Assembly (NCBI GenBank): GCA_022565075.1
Contig: JADFKG010000098.1
Span: 1-7,746 of the forward strand
DNA length: 7,746 nt
DNA from: Chloroflexota bacterium
GTDB taxonomy: Bacteria; Chloroflexota; Dehalococcoidia; SM23-28-2; RBG-16-64-32
Direction: 5' to 3'
Of this stretch, positions 1 through 6,224 are shown piece by piece; the first letter of the stretch is position 1; each line of letters begins with the position of its first letter. Below the pieces are notes generated by a model, which saw nothing but the letters and a program-made list of their open reading frames with translations, did no database searches and was not told the origin of the DNA. The translations under genes and the position numbers were made by a program.

Positions 1-61
1 GCCGGACACGGCGGGGCGGTTTCATTATGTGGGTGGGCGCGGACGGCGACGGCGAGATATC

Positions 62-243
62 CCGGCCGATTCGCAGGAGATCCTGCCCTAGGACGGTAGG
101 AGCGCGGCGAAGCGCTTGTGCGAACGGAAGGGCCTGACGATGGCGAGGTGCAGGCGTCGCAGGTCGAGCATCTGGCGTGAGAGGCGCTGCAGGTCTTCGA
201 GGGTGACGGCCTCTATCTCGGCGATGGCGTCGTCGACGGTGCG
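62..243. repeat. Direct repeat, left copy (orphan 3' end of M16 peptidase gene)
   Basis: This stretch aligns without gaps to 3602-3783 at a constant offset of 3540 bp. By hand count there are about 16 mismatches in 182 positions, roughly 91% identity. Identity is highest at 181-243 (one mismatch) and lower at 91-180. Outside the limits similarity falls to background: the ten bases before 61 match at only about three positions, and matching stops right after 243. It covers the peptidase coding end plus about 26 bp beyond the stop codon. No gene is visible in bases 1-61. Confidence 0.93.
88..243 (-). pseudogene. Truncated C-terminal remnant of M16 peptidase gene
   Basis: Read on the minus strand, this encodes 51 residues and a TAG stop. 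It corresponds to residues 376-426 of the intact M16 peptidase at 3628-4908 and ends in the same KRFAALLPS. Thirteen base differences separate the copies and give six amino-acid changes (45 of 51 residues identical): V to I, E to Q, I to M, H to R, G to R and D to H, going from intact to remnant. There is no frameshift or internal stop. Eight of the 13 differences fall in third codon positions. Upstream of 243 the frame runs into unrelated sequence within the oxidase 3' region, with no start codon and no catalytic domain, so it cannot make a working peptidase. It is either the displaced original gene end or a partial duplicate. Confidence 0.9.
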
Positions 244-268
244 TGTCCAGCGCTGATCGCTTTGGGCG

Positions 269-1705
269 TCAGCCCGCCGGTCGGATGTTGCGGTTCACGC
301 GGAACAGGTTGTCCGGGTCGTATGCGGCCTTGACGCGTTGGAGCCGCTCGTAGTTTTTTCCATAGGCGTCGGCGGTCCGATCGGCGTCGTCCTCGGCCAA
401 CTGGAAGTTGACGTAGTTCCCACCGGTGGAGAAGGGCCGGAACCGCTTCCACGCATCGCGAACCCACTGCCGGAACGTGTCGGCATCAGGATCGTTTGGC
501 TCCCACGCGCCAGCCGCGCCGTATATAAACTGGACGTCTCGGTTCCCGACGGCCCCGTCATCCGCGTCGTGCTCGTTGACGGCCCCACCGACGTGGGCGA
601 AGACCAGCTGCCCTTCCGGCATGGGGCACTCGGCGAACAGGTCACGCCAGACCGATAGAAGGTCGTCGCTCAAGCTGGCGGCCATCTCGGTCTTCCAGTA
701 GTAGTTGTTGCCCTTGGGCTCGGTTCCGTCGAGGTAAGACTGCTGCTGGGTGTAGGGTTGCGCTTGAAGCAGATTGACGACGGGGCCGCCCAGGGCTCTG
801 ATCGGCGCGAGCGCCTCGTCGGCGTGGTCCAGGTCGCCGCTGTAGCACACGGACATGGCACATAGACGTTTGCCGTGCCACTCCTGAGGGACGAATGGCG
901 CCGGCGGGCCGTTAAGGAGGATCAGGAACACCGTCAGCTCACGGGGTGCCTCGGTAGTGATCGTTCGGTAGGCCTGGAGGATCTCATCGGCCCGCTCGAA
1001 CGGCCAGGCGATGAGGCCGCCGTAGATGGTCGGTCCGATCTCGTGCAGGCGGAACGTGAACCGTGTGACGACGCCGAAGTTGCCGCCGCCGCCTCTGAGC
1101 GCCCAGAACAGGTCGGCGTTCTCGCCGCGGTTGGCCGTGCGGATCTCGCCGTCCGCAGTGACGATCTCGACCTCCTCGAGGTTGTCGACCGCCCAGCCGA
1201 AGCGGCGCGTCAGGTAGCCGAAGCCGCCGCCGAGCGTCAAACCGGCGACCCCGGTCTCGGACACGAAGCCGAGCACCGTCGCCAGCCCGTGCTCCTGCGT
1301 TGCCCGGTCGACGTCCTGAAGCAGACACCCGGGCCCGACGTGCGCCAGCCTGGCATCGCGGTCGACGGTGACGTCGCGCAGGCGCGACATGTCGAGGGTC
1401 AGGCCGCCCTCGGCGATAGAGGTCCCGGCGATGTTGTGGCCTCCGCCCTTGATGCTCAGCAGCAGCCCATGCTCACGCGCGAACCCAACGGCCGCAGCGA
1501 CGTCGTGGGTTGAGGTCGGTTGGACGACAAGCGCGGGGACGCTCGCCGCCATGGCGTTCCAGATCAGCACTGCATCGTCCCAACCTTCGTCACCAGCCTG
1601 CAGCAGCGGACCCGCTACGCGTGAAGCTAAATCCTCGAGTTGAACAGACGTCAGGCTGACGTGTCCGCCCTTGAGTCCCGCTATGTCGAATCCCTTCGTG
1701 ATCAT
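269..1705 (-). CDS. FAD-linked oxidase, berberine-bridge-enzyme (BBE) type
   Basis: Predicted flavoprotein oxidoreductase of 478 aa, a normal length for the PCMH-type FAD-binding plus BBE-domain family. The FAD domain starts near residue 50. KGGGHN at 86-91 holds His90, the expected 8-alpha-histidyl FAD attachment site. GVAGLTLGGGFG at 152-163 and ALRGGGGNFGVVTRF (about 202-216) are classic FAD/pyrophosphate-binding stretches. The C-terminal BBE motif includes NYVNF (430-434) and YDPDNLFRVNRNI (462-474). The second covalent anchor seen in bicovalent members, a Cys in a GxC motif before the GVxG stretch, is absent: residues 146-152 are GFVSETG. FAD is therefore probably held through histidine alone. 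No signal peptide is visible, so the protein is probably cytoplasmic. The ATG at 1705 is preferred over an upstream in-frame GTG at 1762 because GGGAGG lies just before it. Family members oxidise sugars, phenolics, alkaloids or polyketides; the substrate here cannot be read. The gene lies downstream of the LuxR-type regulator on the same strand. Confidence 0.93.
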   Translation of the reverse strand: MITKGFDIAGLKGGHVSLTSVQLEDLASRVAGPLLQAGDEGWDDAVLIWNAMAASVPALVVQPTSTHDVAAAVGFAREHGLLLSIKGGGHNIAGTSIAEGGLTLDMSRLRDVTVDRDARLAHVGPGCLLQDVDRATQEHGLATVLGFVSETGVAGLTLGGGFGYLTRRFGWAVDNLEEVEIVTADGEIRTANRGENADLFWALRGGGGNFGVVTRFTFRLHEIGPTIYGGLIAWPFERADEILQAYRTITTEAPRELTVFLILLNGPPAPFVPQEWHGKRLCAMSVCYSGDLDHADEALAPIRALGGPVVNLLQAQPYTQQQSYLDGTEPKGNNYYWKTEMAASLSDDLLSVWRDLFAECPMPEGQLVFAHVGGAVNEHDADDGAVGNRDVQFIYGAAGAWEPNDPDADTFRQWVRDAWKRFRPFSTGGNYVNFQLAEDDADRTADAYGKNYERLQRVKAAYDPDNLFRVNRNIRPAG

Positions 1706-1709
1706 GGCT

Positions 1710-1717
1710 TCCTCCCT
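1710..1717 (-). promoter_or_regulatory. Ribosome binding site of the FAD oxidase
   Basis: On the minus strand AGGGAGGA ends four bases before the ATG at 1705. It is the best Shine-Dalgarno match near this gene and settles the start; the in-frame GTG at 1762 has no comparable sequence upstream. Confidence 0.75.
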
Positions 1718-1819
1718 TGCTCTGGCGGTCATCCCGAGGCCAGACGATCCAGCCCGTTGCACCTGAGGACGATAGGCGCGAGCCGACGGTCACAGCATCG
1801 GGCGAAGTATCCAAATCGG

Positions 1820-1836
1820 CACGCCGGAGCGGCGTG
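1820..1836 (-). other. Intergenic hairpin between regulator and oxidase
   Basis: CACGCCG, a three-base loop and CGGCGTG form a perfect 7-bp GC-rich stem, 19 bp past the regulator stop codon in the 150-bp gap before the oxidase ATG. On the minus strand no clear T-run follows, so it is a weak candidate for a terminator, pause or mRNA-stability element. On the plus strand it is followed by AATTTT, but no plus-strand gene leads into it. I found no convincing sigma-70 promoter in the gap, so cotranscription of the two genes is possible. Confidence 0.4.
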
Positions 1837-1855
1837 GGTAATTTTGTGTAGGCGG

Positions 1856-3484
1856 CTACAGGAGGTCGTGCTCGTAGGCGTACGCCGTGGCGGCCGCCCT
1901 GGACGACAGACCCAGCTTGGTGAAGACGTTGCTCATGTGGCGAGCGACCGTCTTCTCGCTGATGAACAGGTCGGCGGAGATCGCGCGGTTGGTCTTTCCG
2001 GTCGCTACGAGGCGGAGCACCTGCACCTCGCGCGCGGTCAGCCCGCCCGCTGTCCTGGCGGCCGCCTTTCGGGACAGCGCCTCCACCCGGGCAAGAGCGG
2101 GCGCGGCGCCAAGTTGCTGGAAGACCCAGCGCGCCGCGTCGAGTTCCATCTCCGCTGTGTCTTCGTCCCCGAGTTCCCGGCAGGAGAGTCCGATGAGGAC
2201 CCGGACGCGCGCGGCTTCGTACGGCGCCTCGAGCTCCTGCCAGGCCGTCCACGCATGGCGCAGCGAGGCGAGGGCGGTTCGCGCCTCGTTCTTGCTGAGG
2301 AGGACGGCTCCCGTGGCGTGGGCGGATACGGCATGCAGGAACGGTGCGTCAAGGGCGGCAGCGATCTCCGACAACTCATCAGCGGCGATGCTTGCCGCCT
2401 GGACATCGCCGGCGGCAAGCATGATCTCCACGTGCGCGGCAAGTAGCCTGGAACGGGTCACGCGGTCCTGCGCTTCGTCCACCGCGCGGCGGGTCGCCGC
2501 TTCTGCGGCATCGAGCTGTCCCTGGGCCAGCCGTAACTGCGCGAGGCCAGGCTGCGGATTTCGTCCCCACTTACTGGCCTGGCGATACGCCTCCTCGGCC
2601 TTCACGAAGTCGCCTTGCAGCCGGTGGAGCTCGGCCTGCTGATAGAATGCCGCGCCCGCCGCCGGCTCGCCAGAGAGCCGTTCGCACGCCTGCTGCGCTT
2701 CGTCCATGGCGTCGGGCCACGCGCCGTGTAACTGCATGATCTCGGCGCGATGCACCAGGCACTGACCACGGTAGGGGACCAGGTCTGGCTGAGACTCACA
2801 CCAGTGGCTCAGGGCCGCCGTCCACTCCTGGGCTCGCCGCAGATCGAAGATCTCGTGACATGCCTCGATCACGGCGCAATAGACGATCCCGGCGACGATG
2901 GGAGATACCTCGCCAGCCGTAACGGCGACCATTGCCTCGTCGAGCAACGCCACGCCTTCCGCTGTTTCTCCCAGGTGGATCAGAGCCTGACCCCGGCCGA
3001 GGCGGCCGAGAGTAGCCAGGTCCGGGTCGCGGAAGCGGTCGCCGATCTCCGCGGCCTGGCCAAACGTGGCGTACGCGGCCGCGGCGTCGCCCTGATCGAT
3101 GCTCTGTAATGCGACCGGCACGAGCAGATATCCTTGCTCCACGCAGTCCAGGTGGCGGTCGTCGAGCAGCCGCTGAGCCCGGGTCAGCCAGCCGCTGCCG
3201 CGGGCCACCTCGCCCTTGAGGAGCAACCCGAAGGCCAACCAGAACGCGCACCGTGCGGCTCGCGCCGCGTCGTCCCGGCGCAGGCACTCGTGATGCGCTC
3301 GCGTCCAGCTGTCCGCGCTGTCGTCATCTCTGCCGATGAGGTGTGCGGCCAGCGCGAGCCGCTCGATATCCTCAAGCTCAAGCGGCGCCTCGTGATCGGC
3401 GACTGACAGCTGAGCATACGCATCCCCCCAGGCCTGCTGCTTGAAGGACTCTCGGCCTCGATGGAGCGCGTCGGTCGTGGTCAT
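1856..3484 (-). CDS. LuxR-family transcriptional regulator with TPR-like helical repeats
   Basis: Predicted 542-aa DNA-binding regulator. The C-terminal 60 residues (482-541) form a LuxR/GerE helix-turn-helix: LTAREVQVLRLVATGKTN, then ISEKTVARHMSNVFTKLGL with the usual recognition helix. Residues 1 to about 475 are an Ala/Leu-rich all-helical region that reads as degenerate tetratricopeptide repeats, for example around 15-30, 135-185, 250-300 and 405-455. No Walker A motif is present, so it is not a full MalT/LAL ATPase, and there is no receiver domain. The input is probably a ligand or protein partner bound by the repeats. The ATG at 3484 is favoured over 3532: the extra 16 residues look non-native, no SD precedes 3532, and a weak AAAGAG lies before 3484. 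The oxidase is the next gene on the same strand and is the obvious candidate target. The 3485-3601 gap should hold the promoter, but no clear -35/-10 pair is seen. Confidence 0.9.
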   Translation of the reverse strand: MTTTDALHRGRESFKQQAWGDAYAQLSVADHEAPLELEDIERLALAAHLIGRDDDSADSWTRAHHECLRRDDAARAARCAFWLAFGLLLKGEVARGSGWLTRAQRLLDDRHLDCVEQGYLLVPVALQSIDQGDAAAAYATFGQAAEIGDRFRDPDLATLGRLGRGQALIHLGETAEGVALLDEAMVAVTAGEVSPIVAGIVYCAVIEACHEIFDLRRAQEWTAALSHWCESQPDLVPYRGQCLVHRAEIMQLHGAWPDAMDEAQQACERLSGEPAAGAAFYQQAELHRLQGDFVKAEEAYRQASKWGRNPQPGLAQLRLAQGQLDAAEAATRRAVDEAQDRVTRSRLLAAHVEIMLAAGDVQAASIAADELSEIAAALDAPFLHAVSAHATGAVLLSKNEARTALASLRHAWTAWQELEAPYEAARVRVLIGLSCRELGDEDTAEMELDAARWVFQQLGAAPALARVEALSRKAAARTAGGLTAREVQVLRLVATGKTNRAISADLFISEKTVARHMSNVFTKLGLSSRAAATAYAYEHDLL

Positions 3485-3601
3485 AAGCTCTTTACCACAC
3501 GTGGGCGTGACTGCGGCGGCGGATACGTGCATTCAGGCCGCGCCCGGCGTGCATCTGATAGTTGCCAATCTTACCGTGGTCGCTGGCATCGGGAGGCATC
3601 G

Positions 3602-3783
3602 CCGTTCGATTCGCGGGAGATCCTGCCCTAGGACGGCAGGAGGGCGGCGAAGCGCTTGTCGGAGCGGAAGGGCCCGACGATGGCCAGGTGCAGGTGTCGC
3701 AGGTCGAGTATTTCGCGGGAGAGGCGCTGCAGGTCTTCGAGGGTGACGGCCTCTATCTCGGCGACGGCGTCGTCGACGGTGCG
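3602..3783. repeat. Direct repeat, right copy (native 3' end of M16 peptidase gene)
   Basis: Partner of 62-243, gapless with an offset of 3540 bp. It contains the last 51 codons and stop of the intact peptidase plus about 26 bp downstream. Together the two copies bracket the regulator and oxidase genes, in the same orientation. Confidence 0.93.
3621..3641. other. Inverted repeat over the M16 stop codon (possible recombination core)
   Basis: TCCTGCC at 3621-3627 and GGCAGGA at 3635-3641 are perfect inverted 7-mers separated by CTAGGAC, which contains the stop codon on the minus strand. The left repeat has the same structure at 81-101 with an identical 7-base spacer and one altered arm base. 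Two 7-bp arms around a 7-bp spacer resemble a tyrosine-recombinase core site at a gene 3' end, but no recombinase gene is in the window. It could instead be a transcript-end hairpin, although no T-run follows. Confidence 0.45.
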
Positions 3784-4908
3784 CACGCGGTCGAGCAGGA
3801 GTTCCTGGGCGCCGATCCAGCCGGCGACGGCGCGTGTGTCCTCTAACCGAAGCAGCAGCCGTCCCTTCGAGAGTTCGCGGGCCTTGACCAGCTCATCACT
3901 GTCGGGGCCGTCGTTCGCCAGCCGCTCCAGCTCGCCGAAGATCACCTGGAGCGCCTCGGTGGCGTTCTTCGGGTCGACGCCGGTGAAGACGTTGAACGTC
4001 CCGGTGTCCAGCAGGTTCATCGCGTAGGCCGAGATGTCGTAAGCGAGGCCGCGCTGTTCGCGCAGCTCTACGAAGAGCCGCGACGACATCCCCTCGCCGA
4101 GGATGATGGAGAGAAACGAGAGGGCGTGGCGGTCCGGGTGGGTCAGCGACAGGCCGTGCAGGGCCATGCTCATGTGCGCTTGCTCGGTGGTCTTGTACTT
4201 GACGGCGCAGCGCTGGCCGTTGGTCTCCGTCGCCGGGCGCCAGGTTGCTGGCTGGCCCCGTCGCCAGTCGCCCAGGCCGTCCTGCACAGCCGATACGATC
4301 TCGTCGTGAGTGATGTTGCCGGCGACGGCCACGACGACGTTATTCGGCACGTACTGCTGATGCATGTAGCCGGTCAGGGAGTCCACGCCGAGCTGGCCAA
4401 CGGATTCCACGCTGCCGGCGATGTCGCGGCCCAGTGGCTGGCCGGGCCAGATCAGCGAGTCCAGCAGCAAGTCCGCCTGCTGGCCCGGCGAGTCCGCTAC
4501 CATGGCCAGCTCTTCGAGGATGACCAGGCGTTCCTTTTCGATCTCTGAGGCCTCGATGAGGGGATGGTGGACGAGCTGAAAGAGGATGTCCAGGGCCAGG
4601 TCCAGGTGAGGCCGCGCGACCTTGATGTAGTACATCGTCAGTTCGCGGTCGGTGGCGCCGTTCATGACGCCGCCGACGCCGTCGATCCTGGCGGCGATTT
4701 CGCGCGCGGTGGGCCACTTCTCGGTGCCCTTGAAGAGCATGTGCTCCAGGAAGTGCGAGACGCCGGCCATGTCGTCGCCTTCGTAGCGGGAACCGGCGCC
4801 GATGTAGAAGGTAACCGAGACCGAGTGAGTGTGCGGCATCGACGAGGTGAGGACGCGGAGGCCGTTGCCGAGGACGGAGCGTTCGTAGAAGGGGATGGGG
4901 TCTGGCAT
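3628..4908 (-). CDS. M16 family zinc metallopeptidase (processing-peptidase-like)
   Basis: Predicted zinc endopeptidase of 426 aa, the usual size for single-chain bacterial M16B enzymes related to mitochondrial processing peptidase beta and PqqL/YmxG-type proteins. The inverted zinc motif HFLEH is at residues 52-56 (His52 and His56 ligands, Glu55 catalytic). The distal Glu ligand is expected at Glu132 in VILEEL, the family's usual spacing of 76 residues after the second His. The C-terminal half has GMSSRLF (273-279) and REQRGLAY (283-290), the second M16 domain's substrate-binding Arg/Tyr segment. All active-site residues are present. There is no signal peptide, so it is probably cytoplasmic. 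ATG 4908 fits the family N-terminus (NGLRVL at 15-20), but only a weak GAGG lies upstream. The last 51 codons are duplicated at 88-243, so the present 3' end may be native or acquired. The substrate is unknown. Confidence 0.95.
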   Translation of the reverse strand: MPDPIPFYERSVLGNGLRVLTSSMPHTHSVSVTFYIGAGSRYEGDDMAGVSHFLEHMLFKGTEKWPTAREIAARIDGVGGVMNGATDRELTMYYIKVARPHLDLALDILFQLVHHPLIEASEIEKERLVILEELAMVADSPGQQADLLLDSLIWPGQPLGRDIAGSVESVGQLGVDSLTGYMHQQYVPNNVVVAVAGNITHDEIVSAVQDGLGDWRRGQPATWRPATETNGQRCAVKYKTTEQAHMSMALHGLSLTHPDRHALSFLSIILGEGMSSRLFVELREQRGLAYDISAYAMNLLDTGTFNVFTGVDPKNATEALQVIFGELERLANDGPDSDELVKARELSKGRLLLRLEDTRAVAGWIGAQELLLDRVRTVDDAVAEIEAVTLEDLQRLSREILDLRHLHLAIVGPFRSDKRFAALLPS

Positions 4909-4935
4909 GGTTTGAGGGCCTCGAAAGTAAGACGA

Positions 4936-4957
4936 AGGCCCCGAGTCATCGGGGCCT
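4936..4957 (-). terminator. GC-rich hairpin, terminator-like, between MBL hydrolase and M16 peptidase
   Basis: AGGCCCCGA, a four-base loop and TCGGGGCCT form a perfect 9-bp stem. Transcribed on the minus strand it is followed by TCGTCTTACTTT, a broken T-rich tail, as in a moderate intrinsic terminator. It ends transcription from the MBL hydrolase, or attenuates read-through, because only 27 bp remain before the M16 ATG, too few for a separate full promoter. Confidence 0.7.
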
Positions 4958-5000
4958 CTCAGGTGAGCTCGATTGCCGTCAGTGTATCACGGGCTGGAGT

Positions 5001-5642
5001 TCACGACTGCGCCCAGTTGACGTCGCCGCAGAGGTCCGCCGGGTGCTCTCTGGCGGCGAAGACGGCGTACTCTTTCTTCGCTTCGCCGATGGTCGTACCG
5101 TCGCCGTGGCCGGGTAGCACCTGGGTCTCGTCCGGCAGGGCGAAGAGCACTGAGGTGATCGACTGGATCGACTGCTGCAGGTCCGCCGGCGAGTTGGTGC
5201 GGCCGGGCCCGCCGGGAAAGAGTGTGTCGCCGGAGAAGAGGAACTTGCCGGCGAGGAGGCAGGTGCTGCCGGGCGTGTGTCCCGGCGTGTGCAGCGCGCG
5301 CACACGGATGGCGCCGGCCGTCAGTTCTCCGCCGTCGGAGAGCGGCTGGTCGATCTGCTCGGCGGGCATGATCTGCTCGGCCGGGTGACAGATGACGGGA
5401 GCGCCGAGAGCGCCCTTCACAAGGTCGTAGTCCATCCAGTGGTCGTGGTGGGTGTGCGTGAGGACGATTCCCTTGACGTCGAGGTCCTTGGCGGCGGTGA
5501 TCAGTTCCTGGCTGCCCGAGGGCATGTCCACGACCAGCGCCTCGCCGGACGCCTCGTCAGCGATGATGTAGGCGTTGTTGGCGAACGAGCCCAGCGGCCC
5601 GAAGCGCATCACTGTCAGGTTGCCGTCACCGTACACGTCCAT
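5001..5642 (-). CDS. MBL-fold metallo-hydrolase, glyoxalase-II-like, 213 aa
   Basis: Predicted dinuclear metal hydrolase. All metal ligands are visible: HTHHDH at residues 63-68 (His63, His65, Asp67, His68), His122 in TPGHTPG, Asp139 in FSGDTLF and His179 in LPGHGD. FSGDTLFPGGPGRT resembles small glyoxalase-II/YcbL-like proteins, which hydrolyse thioesters or related substrates. It lacks the C-terminal helical domain of true glyoxalase II, so the substrate is uncertain. One oddity is that the Gly-Gly that commonly follows HxHxDH is replaced by Trp-Met-Asp. The start at 5642 is set by AGGGAGG eight bases upstream. The frame stays open much further upstream, but there it lies antisense to the acetyltransferase gene and shows no MBL features. 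The protein is probably cytoplasmic. The gene is divergent from the GNAT operon, with 42 bp between starts, and is followed by a terminator-like hairpin. Confidence 0.93.
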   Translation of the reverse strand: MDVYGDGNLTVMRFGPLGSFANNAYIIADEASGEALVVDMPSGSQELITAAKDLDVKGIVLTHTHHDHWMDYDLVKGALGAPVICHPAEQIMPAEQIDQPLSDGGELTAGAIRVRALHTPGHTPGSTCLLAGKFLFSGDTLFPGGPGRTNSPADLQQSIQSITSVLFALPDETQVLPGHGDGTTIGEAKKEYAVFAAREHPADLCGDVNWAQS

Positions 5643-5684
5643 GTCGTGAACCTCCCTGCGCTGGATGGTAACATAGCGCTCACT
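5643..5684. promoter_or_regulatory. Divergent intergenic region between MBL hydrolase and GNAT operon
   Basis: Only 42 bp separate the two divergent start codons. They include the MBL ribosome binding site (AGGGAGG on the minus strand, 5651-5657). A -10-like TAACAT (5669-5674, plus strand) overlaps a TATGTT on the minus strand, but each matches only four of six consensus bases and no good -35 is seen. A plus-strand transcript from this -10 would start almost at the GTG at 5685, giving a nearly leaderless mRNA. Promoters are inferred from position more than from sequence. Confidence 0.35.
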
Positions 5685-6224
5685 GTGATCTCGGAGTCGA
5701 TCCTCACTACTAAGAAAGTGCGCCTGAGGCCCCTTCAGGAGAGCGACCTGGCGCAGTTCCAGCGCTGGCTGGCGGACGATGAGCTGCGCCGGTGGCTGGG
5801 CAGCGTCAACGAGCAGCCGTCGGTGGCTGAGGAGTTTGACTGGTACGTGAGCAGGCGCCAGGACCCCGACAGCATTCTCTGGTCGATCGAGTCTGCGGAC
5901 GGCACGTTGCTCGGCAACGTTGAGCTGCGGTTGAGCGCGCTCAATCGCCGGGCCGAGGTAGCTATCGGCATCTTCGACAGGGAGCAGTGGGGTAAGGGCT
6001 ACGGCAGCGAGGCGATGCGCCTTGTCCTCGACTACGCCTTCGGCGAGCTCAAGCTCAACCGCGTCGAGCTGGCGACCGACGAGGAGAACACTCGCGCCAT
6101 CCGCTCGTACGAGAAGTGTGGATTTGTTCGAGAGGGGTTGCTGCGCGAGCACCGGCTGATCGACGGCCGCCCCGTCGACAGCGTGGCGATGGCCGTGATC
6201 CGGTCCGACTGGGAGGGGCGATGA
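5685..6224 (+). CDS. GNAT N-acetyltransferase, RimJ/RimL type (first of tandem pair)
   Basis: Predicted acetyl-CoA-dependent N-acetyltransferase of 179 aa, a typical Acetyltransf_3 length. The N-terminus has VRLRPLQESDL (12-22), the usual first strand and helix. Residues 89-96 (RRAEVAIG) lead into the acetyl-CoA pyrophosphate loop QWGKGYG (101-107). NTRAIRSYEKCGF (135-147) is the conserved late helix and strand with the common Tyr142. RimJ/RimL relatives acetylate ribosomal protein N-termini, amino sugars, antibiotics or small amines; the acceptor cannot be told. The start is uncertain. GTG 5685 gives a family-like N-terminus, but no good SD lies at normal distance, which hints at a leaderless or weak start. 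The frame is open upstream, but there it is antisense to the MBL gene. The stop overlaps the next gene's ATG by 4 nt, implying coupled translation. Confidence 0.88.
   Translation: MISESILTTKKVRLRPLQESDLAQFQRWLADDELRRWLGSVNEQPSVAEEFDWYVSRRQDPDSILWSIESADGTLLGNVELRLSALNRRAEVAIGIFDREQWGKGYGSEAMRLVLDYAFGELKLNRVELATDEENTRAIRSYEKCGFVREGLLREHRLIDGRPVDSVAMAVIRSDWEGR

Noticed and set aside
521..531. AT-rich GTATATAAAC resembling a promoter -10 or TATA element
   Set aside because: It lies inside the oxidase coding region, where it encodes the conserved QFIYG stretch, and there is no gene for it to serve.
875..1513. Plus-strand open frame of 212 codons inside the oxidase gene
   Set aside because: It is antisense to the well-supported FAD oxidase, has low-complexity Arg/Ala/Gly/Asp-rich content and no recognisable domain. 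Long antisense frames are expected in GC-rich genes.
1640..2446. Plus-strand open frame of 268 codons across the oxidase start and the regulator 3' part
   Set aside because: It is antisense to two recognised genes, Arg/Gly-rich and domainless.
244..3601. Insertion sequence or transposon between the direct repeats
   Set aside because: No transposase, terminal inverted repeats or short target-site duplication is visible. The flanking repeats are gene-end copies of about 182 bp, so a classical IS does not fit.
4564..5388. Plus-strand open frame of 274 codons spanning the M16 and MBL genes
   Set aside because: It is antisense to both genes and runs through the intergenic hairpin, with no family resemblance.
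5277..5684. N-terminal extension of the first GNAT to about 315 aa
   Set aside because: The extra part is antisense to the MBL gene and unlike any GNAT N-terminus. The domain starts naturally just after 5685.
5643..6152. N-terminal extension of the minus-strand MBL hydrolase to about 383 aa
   Set aside because: The extension is antisense to the first GNAT gene and has no MBL features. The ATG at 5642 has a strong AGGGAGG at good spacing.
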